Part shown: positions 46,531 to 58,768 of the stretch, one piece after another
How positions within the stretch are numbered: position 1 is the stretch's first letter
Layout of the letters: the number at the start of each line of letters is the position of its first letter
Assembly (NCBI GenBank): GCA_017979445.1
Contig: CM030716.1
Coordinates: 11,300,474-11,364,473, forward strand
DNA length: 64,000 nucleotides
DNA from: Akebia trifoliata
Lineage: Eukaryota; Streptophyta; Magnoliopsida; Ranunculales; Lardizabalaceae
Direction of reading: 5' to 3'
Position numbers and translations under genes: made by a program
Notes under the pieces: model-generated
What the model saw: only the letters and a program-made list of their open reading frames with translations
The model's database searches: none
Told to the model about the DNA's origin: nothing

Positions 46531-47119
46531 CATTTTGATTTAAATGGCTCGGTCCATCATGATTGTTGGATCGAGATGGGCTGGGTCATTATTGAATTTT
46601 TACAAGAGATGGATTCTTTATTGGGACGGTGCACCCATTTTAATTTCTAAAAACAAGATTTTTGATTCTTGAGGACAATCATACACTCTGATCTCATCAT
46701 TCATATCATTCACATACACTCATCAATCAAAAGGTTCCATTCAATAAACAACCCGGGAACACCCACGATAAGTTTGAGTTGTGACCTATAGGGAAGGTTT
46801 CTAGACTCTAAGCTTACTAGGTGTAATGCATTTTATCTGGCTACCCTTGCTCAAACACACCTATATACCTCTCGATACGTGGTGACTTGCTTTGATATAC
46901 CGTATAGGTGATAATCTAAAATCTCAACTCACTTCTCTGAAGCCAAAAACAGCCAGTTTGATCCCCAGTTGAGAGGTGGCGCACGATGCTGAGCAAGGGC
47001 CCACTTAAATACCTCTCGTCTAGAATAGACGTAGTCTATCCCCCTCGTACAGTAGGGTACAGTGGGGCAGGATCTCGCTTAGGCACCGGTTTTGACCAAG
47101 AAGTGCAATTGATATACTT

Positions 47120-47460
47120 AGATTATCTTTTATATACCTATAGGTACGAGTCAAGAGTTGTAGCTTTCATAAATGGTTTGGCATCCCACAAGGGGACCGA
47201 CTACGTACTAGTACTACGTTGGCAATTGGGACATGTGACTGTGTGGCTCACAATAGGTCAAAAGCTCAGGTCGCTCAAGCCTAGGTGCATCGATATACTT
47301 TTCAGAGTCACCTGATCAGACGGTACTGATGCCCCAATTTGATATACCCTAAGGTACGTGACTGGAGTTATGATTTTCATGAATGACGTCGCATCTCTGA
47401 AGAGACCGGGCCACGCACTAGTGCCACGTTGGCTATATGGGATGTGCAAGCGTGCAAAAT
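47120..47460. repeat. Diverged direct repeat, ~203-bp spacing
   Basis: GATATACC..AGGTACG.. followed by TTTCAT(A/G)AATG, GACCG, CTAGT(A/G)C(T/C)ACGTTGGC and GGGA near 47133 recurs near 47336 in the same order. It lies in the 5' untranslated part of element A. Nearby GTGTGTGCAAAA-type words also occur in the Copia LTR at about 19815-19850. Confidence 0.65.
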
Positions 47461-47539
47461 AGTAAACGTGCATGTGGTGTGTGCAAAACAGGGTGGGGTG
47501 TGCCCGGGGCCTTTTTTAAACAGATTAAGTCATAGGTCC

Positions 47540-48548
47540 AATTAAACCACACAAGAGAGGATATGAAATCATACAAGTGCAGGCATACATTGATCAAGAA
47601 CATATTATATGGTTCAATTTAAAATTTAAATATGCACATCTCCTTCATGCATCAATTATGGAAGATCAATCAATGAGTACAACATATAATAATCAATTAG
47701 ATCCAATCATTGCAATAGAAACAATTTTTGTAATTTTATCGTCCAATCAAGGGTCATTCTGGGTTATCTTAAACAAATTGGGATTTCGATGAACATTAAA
47801 TTGAGAATAAGAATGATTAGTGGAGGATTTAAGAAACAACCCCTTTTTTTTAAAAGTAAACTAATTTTCATTTTGCCCAGCAACACAAAATACCTTTTTT
47901 TTTTAAAAAAAATTAAAGATTTTTTTTAATCGACAGAACTTTCCCTTAAAAAAAAAAAACAATAACTAACAAAGTCCTAAAAAAAAAATAACTAAACAAA
48001 TGATTATCATATCACCTTTTATTGGTACCACACCAATTTTTTATGTAAATTACCGAGTTAATTACACATCATCGAGGCATATTAGCAACCCATTATTAAT
48101 ATATAACACATCAATTCTTTAGAAAAATAAATAATTGTTCACATATGGATCAGTGTGTCACAAGTGAATAATGGTGTGTTAATAATAGCTTGAGATGAAC
48201 TAAACAACCATGATTTTACCAATTAAATTAAGCAAATATTCCATAAAAATGTCCTTATTTAGTCACGATTTCTCGTTGGATCCGTTGGTTTTGACCCCCA
48301 GAAATTTTAAGAAATAAACGTGAAAAATCGAAGAAGGTCCAAAACCACATGGATTGACTTTGATGTTGTTAAATCAGAAACAAAAAATATCTCTCTTTAT
48401 TGCCATCCATCTCAACTGCAAATCCATGTTTTCTGAAATTTTCTTAACAAAAATAAAAGTTCGAAAATTCCAGAATTTAATTTCGTGAAAACAGATCAAT
48501 TGAGAGCAATCTGTTTCAAATCCATTAAATTTCCTACACCTCTCTGAT
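47540..48548. other. Unassigned sequence between element A and LTR-C copy 2
   Basis: About 1 kb, AT-rich, with a run of A/T tracts around 47840-48000. It matches none of the LTRs or coding parts in the window. It could be original target DNA or the remains of the missing LTR of A or the missing 5' part of the Athila element. Confidence 0.4.
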
Positions 48549-50214
48549 CCACCTAGTTATTACGGTTTAGGAGCCGAATATAGACTCAAAACGGATAAAA
48601 ATGACTAATCTACTAAAGAAAAACTGAGTCCAAGGATCACATTACGGGGTTCGAAGGTGTTAGGCACCAACCCCGCCCGGCCAATGCCGGTCTGTACTTA
48701 TCCCAAATAAGACTACATTGCTAACAAAAAACCTAGATAGAAAAATAAAATAAAAGAAATTTTACCTTCGAACGCAACGATTATATTCCCTCATATCTGA
48801 TAAAATCGCTCATTGTACCGTACTCCTTGCTTCGTTCTGTCTCTGGATCTGATTTCTGATCTCCGAGACAAGGTATCTCTTTCTTAGATTTGGATTATTC
48901 GAATTTTTTTTTTTATGGATTTTGGGATGTTTTTGAAGGGCTTCTAGGTGTTTTTCAGGCTAAAATCGAAGTATGGGTGTTAGGTAAGGAGTTGGGGCTT
49001 CAAACTTAGGATTTATGGGAGGCTAGGAAAGCTTTTTGACCTACTTTTCTTAAGATTTATTATTTGATACGAAAATAAGATGTAGGGACTCCTATTTATA
49101 GATTTTTTAAGTGTTTGTTTACATAGAATTAGTGTTTAATTATAATTCTTTTAGTTAGAGTTATATTTTAATTAGAATTGTTTTAGGTAGAGTTATATTT
49201 CAATTAGAATTATTTTAGGTAGAGTTATATTTTAATTAGAATTATTTTAGGTAGAGTTATTATTTAATTAGAACTCTATTAGGGTTTTGACTTTTGGTCT
49301 TATTTGATTGACTTTAAGATTTTGACTTTAGTCTTACTTGATTAACTTTAATATCTTGACTTTGGTCTTACTGAATTGACTTTAATTTTGACTTTAGTCT
49401 TACTTGATTGACTTTAATATCTTGACTTTAATCTTACTTAATTGACTTTAATTTTTTGGAGAACCTCCCTCTATTATATTTTAATTCTTTGGACCTCCAA
49501 ATGGAGGGGTCCTTGAATAAATATCTTGGCAACCATCAACAATTTTGCCTGAAAGCCTGATTGATCGATTTTTTGATTCAAAATTTTAAATTAATTTTAT
49601 TAATGTTTCACTTTAATTATTTAATGTTTTATTTATTAATTTCAAAATTTTTAATTATAAAAATTGTAAAATTACCGTTTTACCTTCGGAGAGGACTTTT
49701 TGTGTTTCAAGTCAGTTTTTGATGTTCTAGGATGTTTTGGAATCGATTTTTCGTAATGGATTCAATGGAAGTATTGGTTTGTGTCATTTATGAAATTTTT
49801 TGTGTGGAATGATCGTGAACTTTATGAGGGGTATTTTCGTAATTTTGTCGAATTCTGTGAAAATTGACGAAATGATTTATTTGGTTTTGATTTGTTATTT
49901 TATGTGTTTGAATGAGTTTTCCTAAGCGTAACGTAAGCTCTAGGGATATTTTGGTAATTTGGTCATTTTTTTAGTGATTTTTATCGTGAAACTTCTTTTT
50001 GTGTGAAAAATGATGATTTCTAAGCTTTTGAGGTTATATTTTCCTAGCGTAGCGTGGTTTTTACAGTTTTGTCATATTGAGATACCTCATCCGAATTTCT
50101 GAAACATATCTGGTAACAAAATAAAGCATTGGAATAATCATCCATCATTGGGAATCGTTGCAATCGGGTTGACGAGTTGATTAATCAGGCGGATGCAAAA
50201 ATGAGGTGTTTACA
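48549..50214 (-). mobile_element. LTR family C copy 2, truncated at its 3' end
   Basis: Minus-strand copy starting TGTAAACACCTC at 50214 and colinear with copies 1 and 3 through the minisatellites (about 49285-49450), TATA box (49100-49092) and GTTGGTGCCTAACACCTTCG block (near 48665). Similarity stops at ACTAGGTGG (48549), about 63 bases short of the LTR end. Its 5' end abuts Athila pol exactly. No target duplication can be tested because the other end is lost. Confidence 0.9.
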
Positions 50215-52220
50215 GATAGTTCTAGGACATTATTTCCCAAAAAGGAATTGAGGTAGATAAAGCTAAAGTCGATCTTATCGCAAATCTACCTCCACCTAGA
50301 ATTGTGAAAGAAGTTCGTTCATTCTTAGGGCACACAGGGTTTTATAGAAGGTTCATCAAAGACTTTGGAAAAATTTCAAAACTGCAGTGTGATCTGTTGG
50401 CCAAAGACATTTCTTTTGAGTTTTCTACCGCCTGCTTATCGGCCTTTGAGAAGCTGAAAACTGAGTTGACCTCAGCACCTATTATCCAACCACCCAATTG
50501 GGATTTCCCATTTGAGGTGATGTGTGATGCATCCGATTACACTATAGGTGCTGTATTGGAGCAGCGAGTTGAAAAACTCCCCCATGTCATCTAGTATGCC
50601 AACAAGACGTTAAATGATGCCCAGCTCAATTATTCCACCACTGAGAAGGAACTACTAGTAGTAGTTTTTACCTTAGATAAATTCCGTTCCTACCTCATAG
50701 GGTCCAAAGTAGTCATTTTCACAGACCACGTAGCGTTGAAATACCTTCTTGCCAAGAAGGATGCGAAGGCGATGTTGATACGATGGATTCATCTCCTTCA
50801 AGAGTTTGATCTCAAAATTTGAGACAAAAAAGGGATGCGAGAATGTGGTTGCAGACCACCTATCTAGGCTAGTAGTTGAAACTCTCTCTGACTCTCTTCC
50901 AATTTCTGAAAATTTTCCTGACGAGCAAATCATGGTAATTTCTAATTCTGACACACCTTGGTATGCTGACATTATCAACTACCTGGTGACAGGTCAAACT
51001 CCCACCTCTTGGAGTAAACAAAATCGCCTGCACTTCCTTACTCAAGCCAAATGGTTCTTTTGGGATGATCCGTATTTATTTAAATACTGTCTAGACCAGA
51101 TAATTCGTCGGTGTGTTGTTGAGAGAGAAAATAGTGGTATTATCGAGTTTTACCATAATCACGTTTGTGGTGGGCATTTTGGAGGAAAGAAAACAGTAGC
51201 CAAAATCCTACAATGTGATTTTTATTAGCCCACAATCTTTCGTGATGCTCATTTCTTTGCTAAAACTTGTGATAGATGTCAACGTCTAGGGAAAATTAGC
51301 CGAAGAAATGAGATGCCCCAACAACCAATTTTAATTATTGAAATCTTCGATTTTTGGGGTTCCCCATTTCACACGGATTCCAATACATTTTAGTCACAGT
51401 CGATTACGTGTCGAAATGGGTTGAAGCCACAGTTTGTCGAACTAATGATCATAAGGTTGTTGTTCGATTCCTCAAAAACACCGTGTTTTCCCGATTTGGT
51501 ACTCCTCGTGCCATCATCAGTGATGGAAGGAAACATTTCTGTAACCGAGTTTTCAAAAGCTTGATGCGCAAGTATTCTATCACTCATAAGGTAGCCACCT
51601 CGTATCATCTACAAACAAGTGGGTAGGTCAAAATTTCTAATAGTGAAATCAAAACCAATCTTGAAAAAACTGTCAATCCGACTCGCAAAGATTGGTCTTT
51701 ACGATTATTTGATGTCTTGTGAGCCTACAGAACGGCATTCAAAACTCCAATAGGAATGTCCCCTTATCGGTTAGTCTTTGGTAGAGCCTGTCATCTTCTA
51801 GTCGAACTCGAGCATCGAGCTTATTGGGCAATCAAACATTGAAATTTTGATCTAGCGAAGGCCGGAGAGCTTAGAAAGCTCCAACTCACTGAGTTGGAAG
51901 AATTAAGGAACGATGCTTACGATAATGCAAAGCTATACAAAGATCGAACGAGAGTCTAGCATGATAAGCACATCCAAATAAAATCTTTCCATGTAGGGCA
52001 GATAGTGCTCCTTTATAACTCTCGCCTTCATTTGTTCCCAGGGAAATTGAAATCCCGCTGGTCTACAATATTCATCCTTATGGAAACATCGAGGTATTTA
52101 ATCTAGCCAATGAAAATATTTTTCAAGTCAATGGCTAAAGACTGAAACCATTTCAGCATCTCCCTAATTCTCAAGAAAAAGACTCGTTTTTGAGTAATCC
52201 TGTGTACCAGGATTAGCTCC
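50215..52220 (+). pseudogene. Athila pol: RT end, RNase H, integrase
   Basis: 50215-50600: GIEVDKAKVDLI, KEVRSFLGHTGFYRRFIKDF and the RNase H start VMCDASDYTIGAVLEQR. 50620-50870: [32 protein letters not shown]. 50880-51300: DIINYLVTG, the H2C2 zinc-binding part with FYHNHVCGGHFGGKKTVAKI and FAKTCDRCQRLG. 51354-51626: [12 protein letters not shown] (first Asp), IISDGRKHF (second Asp), [14 protein letters not shown]. 51640-52220: SNSEIKTNLEKTVNP (Glu region), [33 protein letters not shown] end and the C-terminal [19 protein letters not shown] block. There are at least six in-frame stops and one frameshift near 51350. Confidence 0.92.
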
Positions 52221-52369
52221 AGTTCCATGTCTGGCTGAAGACATTAAACTTAGCGCTACATCGGGAGGGAACCCTTGATTTTTGTAAATATTCTAAAAAT
52301 TCTTTTTTCACCTCCTTTCCTTCAAATTTTCTCACTTTTGAAGGGTTTAACAAGTATAAAAATTTTAAA

Positions 52370-52600
52370 CTTTCTTGCAAGAAATTTTCTAGGAAAAATT
52401 ATTTTTTTTTCAAAAAATTTCTTGGAAAATTTATTTTCCAGGGATTTTCTATGAAGGAAAATTTATTTTCCTAGAAAATTTAAAAACTTATCACTTGCAA
52501 GATAGTTTCCTAGAAAAAAATATTTTCTTTCAAAAAATTTCTTGGAAAATTTATTTTCCATGAAGGAAAATTTATTTTCTTAGAAAATTTTGGATACCAT
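52370..52600. repeat. AT-rich imperfect repeats, GGAAAATTTATTTTC type
   Basis: TTGGAAAATTTATTTTCC-type words recur at about 52420, 52460, 52550 and 52565, with a longer duplicated block (CTAGAAAAAAT..CAAAAAATTTCTTGGAAAA). Similar in kind to 46290-46530, though in a different element. Confidence 0.75.
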
Positions 52601-52954
52601 TTAAACCCTACAACATTTTTCTCTCTCCATTTCTTTCTCTTCTTCTCCATCACTCTAGCCTCCATTTCCATTTTTTCTTCTTCCATTTTTTTTTTCTTCT
52701 TTACTCCATCAACAAAATTCCAAAAAAATTGCAAAAATCATCAAAGCGATCACCATCACCAAATGACCGCGCCACTGGAGTTTCATCGTACTCCACCGTC
52801 ATGTCACCACGTCGCGGCTAGCCTTGACTACGTCGTGATCATCTTGAGGCCGATCAAGCTCAAATTTTTTGAGCACTCTTCCTCCTCATTATTTTGATGG
52901 CACGAAGAACACACTCAATTTTTCCCAAATCGACAATAGCTCAGGCCTACGAAG

Positions 52955-53968
52955 GTGTTCCCGGAACTTGGTTCGGTGATGAAATTTTTCGGTGTGGATG
53001 GGGGCACCCTCCTCTATAATGGTAATGAACAAATCAACGAAGATGCCGTTCATACATATTATCGTTCCTTCATCTCCGCTTCTCCTTTAATTTCATCCAT
53101 CAAAGTCAAATTTAATGGTATCGAATTTACTATCGATGGATCCGACATTGAAGTAGTTCTTGGAATTCCTCTAGTTGAGTCGGGTACGTGCATGCCACTC
53201 TACACTTTCGATAATTATTTTACACGTTTAGGCCTTCCGACCGCTAGTATTCGTATCAAAGATGGTGCACTTAAGTCGAGTAGTCTTTTCGAAAACCAAT
53301 ATCTGTGTTGGCGTTGGCTCGCCAGTAATATCCTTGGCACTCAAAACTCTACTTTGTGGTACAACAAACACGTGTACTTTCTTCATGCTATCCAAACACG
53401 AGATCTTACGTTTTGCATGAACCGTCTTCTTTTGGAATCTTTCATCGATGCCTTGTCCAACAAACACCGATCCTTAATCCTTCCTCACCTAGTTTGCCGC
53501 CTCCTCCAACACCGTCTATGCATTTTTCTTGCTGATTTAGTACCACAAGGGCGCCTCATTCGTATCAAAGAATTTTTGGAAGGCCGAGCATTCAAAACTT
53601 GTGTCCAAGGATTGTAGAACCCAGACTTTCTACAGGAACAAGAACATGATAGTCCACATGGGTATGGAAGAGTAGGAGAAGAATTCGATGAGGCTGCACA
53701 GGAGGAAACTCGTAATCCAAGTCCAGATTTTGATGATGATACTTGGCTCGCTCAAATGCCTCAAAAAGGCCACCGTACGGCTTTCTCTAAAATTTTCAAA
53801 GGCTTGAAAAAGGTCACTTCACGTTACAAGGAAATTCAAAAAGGCCAGAAAGCCATTAAGGATGATCAGCAGATCATCATTGAGCAGCAACATTAGTTAT
53901 TGGCATATAACGAGGAGAAGCGTGCACGTGCTCGTGCTAGGGCTGCACCTAGTTCTGATTCCAAGTAG
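52955..53968 (+). pseudogene. Athila post-pol (env-like) ORF with two stops
   Basis: One frame runs through 337 codons with only two stops (53615-53617 and 53893-53895). It carries IDGSDIEVVLGIPL, a WYNKHVYFLHAIQTRDLTFC block, the acidic NPSPDFDDDTWLAQM and a basic, coiled-coil-like KIFKGLKKVTSRYKEIQKGQ tail ending PSSDSK. Position (after integrase, before the 3' LTR) and composition fit the extra ORF of Athila, often called env-like without proof. An ATG at 52899 in another frame (MARRTHSIF) is the likely original start, so a frameshift lies between. Confidence 0.75.
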
Positions 53969-54088
53969 ACAGTTTGGTTATAGGCAGTGTGTGTTAAGTA
54001 TGATTATGTGTGTTGGTGTGTTTTGTTATGTTTGGTTGTCGTATTTTCTATACTTAAACTCTATGCGTGTGCTTTTAGCTTTTACGTC

Positions 54089-55813
54089 TGAAAGCGCCCT
54101 CGATCCGCGGGGGTGCGCGGATCTGCTTTTTACCCTTGAGGTTTGGGAGTCGCCACCTAGTTATTAAGGTCTAGGAACCAAATTGACTCTAAAAAAGGTA
54201 AACTAATCTACGAAAGAGAAAGAGAGTCCGGGGATCACGTTACGGGATTGGAAGGTGTTAGGCACCAACCCCGCCCGGCCAAAGCCGGTCTCTACTAACT
54301 TCCCAAATAATCACATTGCTAAAAACCTAGATAAAAATAAAAATAAAAAATTTCATACCTTTCCGATAGCAAGGATTTTGTTCCCTCAGATCTAATAAAA
54401 AATAGCTCCTTGTACCGTACTCCCTTTCTTCGTTATGTCTCCGGATTTGATTTCGGATCTCCGAGGCAAGGTATCTCCTTATTTTTGGATCTAAACTCTT
54501 CAAATTTATTGCAGATTTTGGGATGTTTTTGGAAGGCTTTTGGGTGTTCTTTAGGCTAAAATCGAAGGAGGGATGTTAGGTAAGGAGTTGGGGCTCCAAA
54601 ATTGGGGTTTATGGGAGGCTAGGGGGGCTTTTAGACCTACTTCTCTTAGGGTTTTTGATTTGATACGAAAATAGGGTGTGAGCACCTCTATTTATAGATG
54701 TTTTTAGGGGTTGATTTGGATAGAGTTAGTATTTAATTAGAGTTCTTTTAATTAGAGTTGTGTTTTAGTTAGACTTATTTTAGGTAGAATTGTGTTTTAA
54801 TTAGAATTGTTTTAGGTAGAATTGTTTTTAAGTTAGAACTCTATTAGATTGAATTATTATTTAATTAGAACTCTATTATGACTTTTGGTCTTATTTGATT
54901 GACTTTTAATGTTTTGACTTTAATCTTAATTGATTGACTTTTAATATCTTGACTTCAGTCTTGCTTAATTGACTTTAGTCTCACTTGATTGACTTTAATA
55001 CCTTGACCTTAGTCTTGCTTGATTGAATTTTAATTTTTGGAAAACCCCCCTCTAAAATATCTTTAATTCTTTGGACCCCCAAATGGAGGGGTCCTTAAAG
55101 AAATATCTCACGAACCCTCAACAATTTTACTTGAAAACCCGATTGATCGATTTCTTCGATTCAAAATTTTAAATTAATTTCATTAATGTTTCATTTTAAT
55201 TATTTAATGTTTTATTTATTAATTTCAAATTTTTTAATTATGAAAATTGTGAAATTACCGTTTTGCCCCCAGAGAGGACTTTTCACGTTTTAAGTCGGTT
55301 TTTAATGTTCTAGGATTTTTTAGAATCGATTTTTCATAAGATATTCAATGGAAATATTAGTTTGTGTCATTTATGAAATTTTTTGTGTGAAATGGTCATG
55401 AACTTTATGAGGGGCATTTTCGTAATTTTGTCGAATTCTGTTAAAATTGGCGAAATGATTTATTTGGTTCTGATTTGTTATTTTATGTGTTCGAGAGAGT
55501 TTTCCTAAGCGTAACGTAGGCTCTAGGGTTATTTTAGGTTAGGGGTATTTTGGTAATTTGGTCAATTTTTTGTGATTTTTATCGTGAAACTTCTTTTTGG
55601 TCTGCAAGATGATGATTTCTATATTTCTGGGATGGTATTTTCCTAACGTAGCGTGGTTTCTAAGGTTTTGTCAATTCGAGATACCTCATCCGGATTTATG
55701 AAATATATCGGGTAATAAAATAAAGCAATGGAATATACATCCATCATTGGGAATCATTGCGATCGGGTTGACGAGTTGATTAATCAGGCGGATGAAAAAA
55801 TGGGGTGTCTACA
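54089..55813 (-). mobile_element. Solo LTR, family C copy 3 (1725 bp), mutated TSD
   Basis: On the minus strand it starts TGTAGACACCCC (55813) and ends GGGCGCTTTCA (54089). The flanks are ACGTC (54084-54088) and ATATC (55814-55818); the two differences are the CG dinucleotide turned to TA. It has the same minisatellites (54890-55040), TATA box (54697-54688) and GTTGGTGCCTAACACCTTCC block (near 54260) as copy 1. It lies in the Athila element between the env-like ORF and the 3' LTR. Confidence 0.92.
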
Positions 55814-56984
55814 ATATCGAAGGCGGAACACTTATTTTGGTTGTACCCACAACTTTTGCGATATAGTGAAATTCGTTTTAGGTGTATTCTAAACTCATAC
55901 TCTTTAATCATTGAGGACAATGTTGAATTTAGGTTTGGGGGTGTGGGATAACACATTTCAATTTTTCAATTTTTGTACATTGTTTTCGATACATTTTAAA
56001 AAATACCTTCATCAAAATTTTTATATGTACTGTCATCATACGAATTTTAAAATCAGGCTCATGTCCAATTTGTTTATAAATTCTTATTCCTCAAAAATAA
56101 GATATTTTGAAAAATAAAATTCACGTCACTTTTGATTGTAGTGAAAAATATATTTTGGATTAAGAGTTGTCTTCTTTGCTGTCTAGATTGAGAGGGAAAG
56201 CTTGAAAATACTGAACTTTGACCTCCTTGTCCTTTAGTTGGCTGGATAGAAGAAAAATAGAATTGAAGCTGATATCTTTGAGACAACAACCATAAGATTA
56301 GATTGTGTACCTTGAAAAGGGCTACCTGCTTTTTGAAAAAGAATATCGAAAAAACGATGAAGTATGAAAAAGTTGAAAAGAAAAGCAGAAAGAAGTGAAT
56401 AAGATCAAAATAAAAAGGTTAAAGCTGAAAAAGTACAAATTGTGAAAAGAGTCCAATTGGACCAAATAGTTTAGTAGGGTGAAAGCCGTCAATGGTAAAA
56501 ACGTAAGTATACTAGAATATCACAGATAAAGCCCCTTAGAGGTATTAAAGTGAACATCCATACTTCTCACAATCCCAGATAGGAGGCTCAGTTTCGAGTT
56601 AGAATGTAGGCAGACTCAACGATCTTAGCAGTTAAGAAGGAAAACTTTGTTCCGAAAAATCTATTTTACAATCAGAAAAATTTGTGCACACACTCAAGAT
56701 ATTTTTGAAAATGAGGAATAAAAAGAATTTCTGCTCAAATAGACCGTTGACTGAATTTTTGAAAATTGGTATGATGGCATTATATGCAATAATTTTGAAG
56801 TCGATATCTTTTAAAATTGTTAGAATTTTGTGGGTATATTCTTTCACTGCAAACCCTCACGAGTCAACCTCGTCCACTAGGGGTAACCTAGGGGTTTAAG
56901 GGCTTACTGCATAAGCTAAATGTAGTTGGGAACCTCATGAAAGAGGACTTGTTTAGATTTAAGTTTTGCTCGGGACTAGCAAAA

Positions 56985-57001
56985 TTAAGGTTTGGGGGTG
57001 T
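56985..57001 (+). promoter_or_regulatory. Polypurine tract of the Athila element
   Basis: AATTAAGGTTTGGGGGTG directly precedes TGATAAGG, the LTR start. A very similar ATTTAGGTTTGGGGGTGTG lies at 55926, a possible upstream duplicate. Confidence 0.7.
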
Positions 57002-58768
57002 GATAAGGTCCCAATTATTCGATTTTGGGACCGTAATTACACTAAGATTATCATCGTATAAATGTTAGTTCCCATGAATAATTACAAAATTAAATTATTT
57101 ATCCAAATTAATATAGCTAATGAGATATTACTGCTTATTGTAGATAAATAAAGCGCACGTAGAAGTTTTATCACGATTAACAAAGTCGGTTACAATGTGC
57201 GTGCAAAAAGGAGAAAAGTGACCGAAAATGAGCAACAAAACTTGCCATGTCACCGCGCCGCGGTTGGGCTCTAGTGCTTCACGGTGATCTCAAGGAATTT
57301 TTCCTCGAGATTTGCATGAGATGTTCTAGAAGCTTCGGTGGTTGTAACAGAATGGTTCTTTCGAAGCAAATCATCTGAAAAGTCAACCCAATGACCCGAT
57401 TACGTATGCTATAAATTGGAGGGTTAATTTTAGAGAAAGGGTCTCCTTTTCTTCTTCTGTAATTTTTCATTTTCTTTCTTTAATTCTCTGTAATTTTCTT
57501 CTTTGAGAGAGCTTTTGATTATAGTGAGAACAACAAGAGTGATTTCATCCTTTATTTCTTATTGTAACTCTTTTGGAGATCTATTCAAGAAGGAACCAAG
57601 TTGCATCTTCATCTTCTTCACCCATCTTCTCTTTTCTTTTATTATTTTTTACAACTATAATCCTTGCAATGAGTGGCTAGAATCTCCTTAGAGACTTCAA
57701 TAACGCCAGAGCAAGTCCATCCATTTAATGTAATTTTAAATTCATTATTCTTGTTTGTAATAGTACGCCTTGAGTCTTGATGGTTCTAGTTTATGCTTCT
57801 TTTATGAATATCTCTGGTGATTTCTTAGATATTTTGTACCTTTTAACATGGTAAGGTACTCTGTTTGAGTAAATGTAAAGTTATAATTTTGTTGGAAGCT
57901 GCAAACTTAACCTTCTGACTTGGAAAATAATAATATGTTCCATGTACCCAATTAGGGAGGGTTGCATTTCCCATCTCTCTCTTATATATATATATATGGT
58001 CAGGTTCGCCAGCCAATATGTTTTGTTCTTTATGGCTTAGAAGTTTTAGCATAAGCTGATTTTGGTGAGGATCATTTCTATGGTGAGGAGATCATTCTCA
58101 CAAAAAATCAGCCCATTCTGAAACTTCTAACCCCAGTTTACAAGTTGAAGAATCATGGACCATCCATTTTTTGTAAACCACTTTTGATGGGGTTAGAAGT
58201 TTCAGAATGGGCTGGTTTTTGACGAGGATGATCGTTAATCATTCTATAAATTCTCCTTTGATTAGATCCCTTAGCTTATGTTTATGATTCAAGCTTTGAT
58301 AGCCATTACTTAGATAAGTTCAAGAATGGTTATGCTCTGTGAAGAATGGAAATATAGGTTAAGCAATCTTAATTAAATCAGTATTTTCATGAATGATCTT
58401 TGGTTACATTCAATGATTAAACGGCTCCACTTTCCGATCTATGAGCAATGACTTGCTACATGGATTGAGTTAGATTCAGAATTAATCTACATTATGGATG
58501 GTTTGTGAAGGCTACATTGAACTTTTAATCTCCCTTTCTTTTATCTTCAACCTCTAGTTTCTGTTTTAATTCCAATTGCAAGTTAATTTTCATTTTATTT
58601 GTGCAACAAATGTGTTTTGTTTTTAAAGAATCTGTTTCAAAACTCTATTTTGATTTTTAATCGAGCGAGCATTTGAATCCCAACTGTCCCTGTGGAATGA
58701 ATTCGACTTACCCAAAGTCTTATTTTACATCTCTATCTCCGCATTTACACAACAAGTTTTACAACTGA
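57002..58768 (+). mobile_element. 3' LTR of the Athila element (right end approximate)
   Basis: Begins TGATAAGGTCCC after the polypurine tract. The end is set only roughly, near TTTTACAAC at about 58768, after the CCCAACTGTCCCTGTGGAAT block that resembles the R/U5 part of plant Athila LTRs. A MITE relic has been inserted at 58035-58250. No 5' partner is in the window. Confidence 0.6.
58035..58250 (-). mobile_element. Truncated copy of the 17701 MITE inside the Athila LTR
   Basis: Shares with 17701-18081 the blocks GGTGAGGAGATCAT, AAAATCAGCCCATTC, AACTTCTAACCCC and, in reverse orientation, the centre (AAACCACTTTTGATGGGGTT and GGACCATCCATTTTTTG). The outer CACCCTAAGTTTTACC ends are missing on both sides. 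Confidence 0.88.

Larger units (their letters stand above)
36734..47500 (-). mobile_element. Ogre/Tat-lineage Ty3/gypsy element A, nested and decayed
   Basis: Minus-strand order is 5' untranslated region (about 47500-46100), ORF1 (46092-45254), gag, protease, G-patch, reverse transcriptase, RNase H, a second RNase H, integrase. An ORF1 before gag and the double RNase H define the Tat lineage and the Ogre type. It is interrupted by solo LTR-C (41764-43520) and cut by LTR-B (36733). Its 5' LTR is missing: sequence beyond about 47500 belongs to something else. Confidence 0.85.
50215..58768 (+). mobile_element. Athila-type Ty3/gypsy element, 5' half missing
   Basis: Plus-strand order: end of reverse transcriptase, RNase H, integrase (to about 52220), AT-rich repeats, env-like ORF (52955-53968), solo LTR-C copy 3, PPT and 3' LTR. 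The integrase and the long post-integrase ORF match the Athila lineage. 5' LTR, gag, protease and most of reverse transcriptase are gone; the break is at LTR-C copy 2. Confidence 0.88.
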
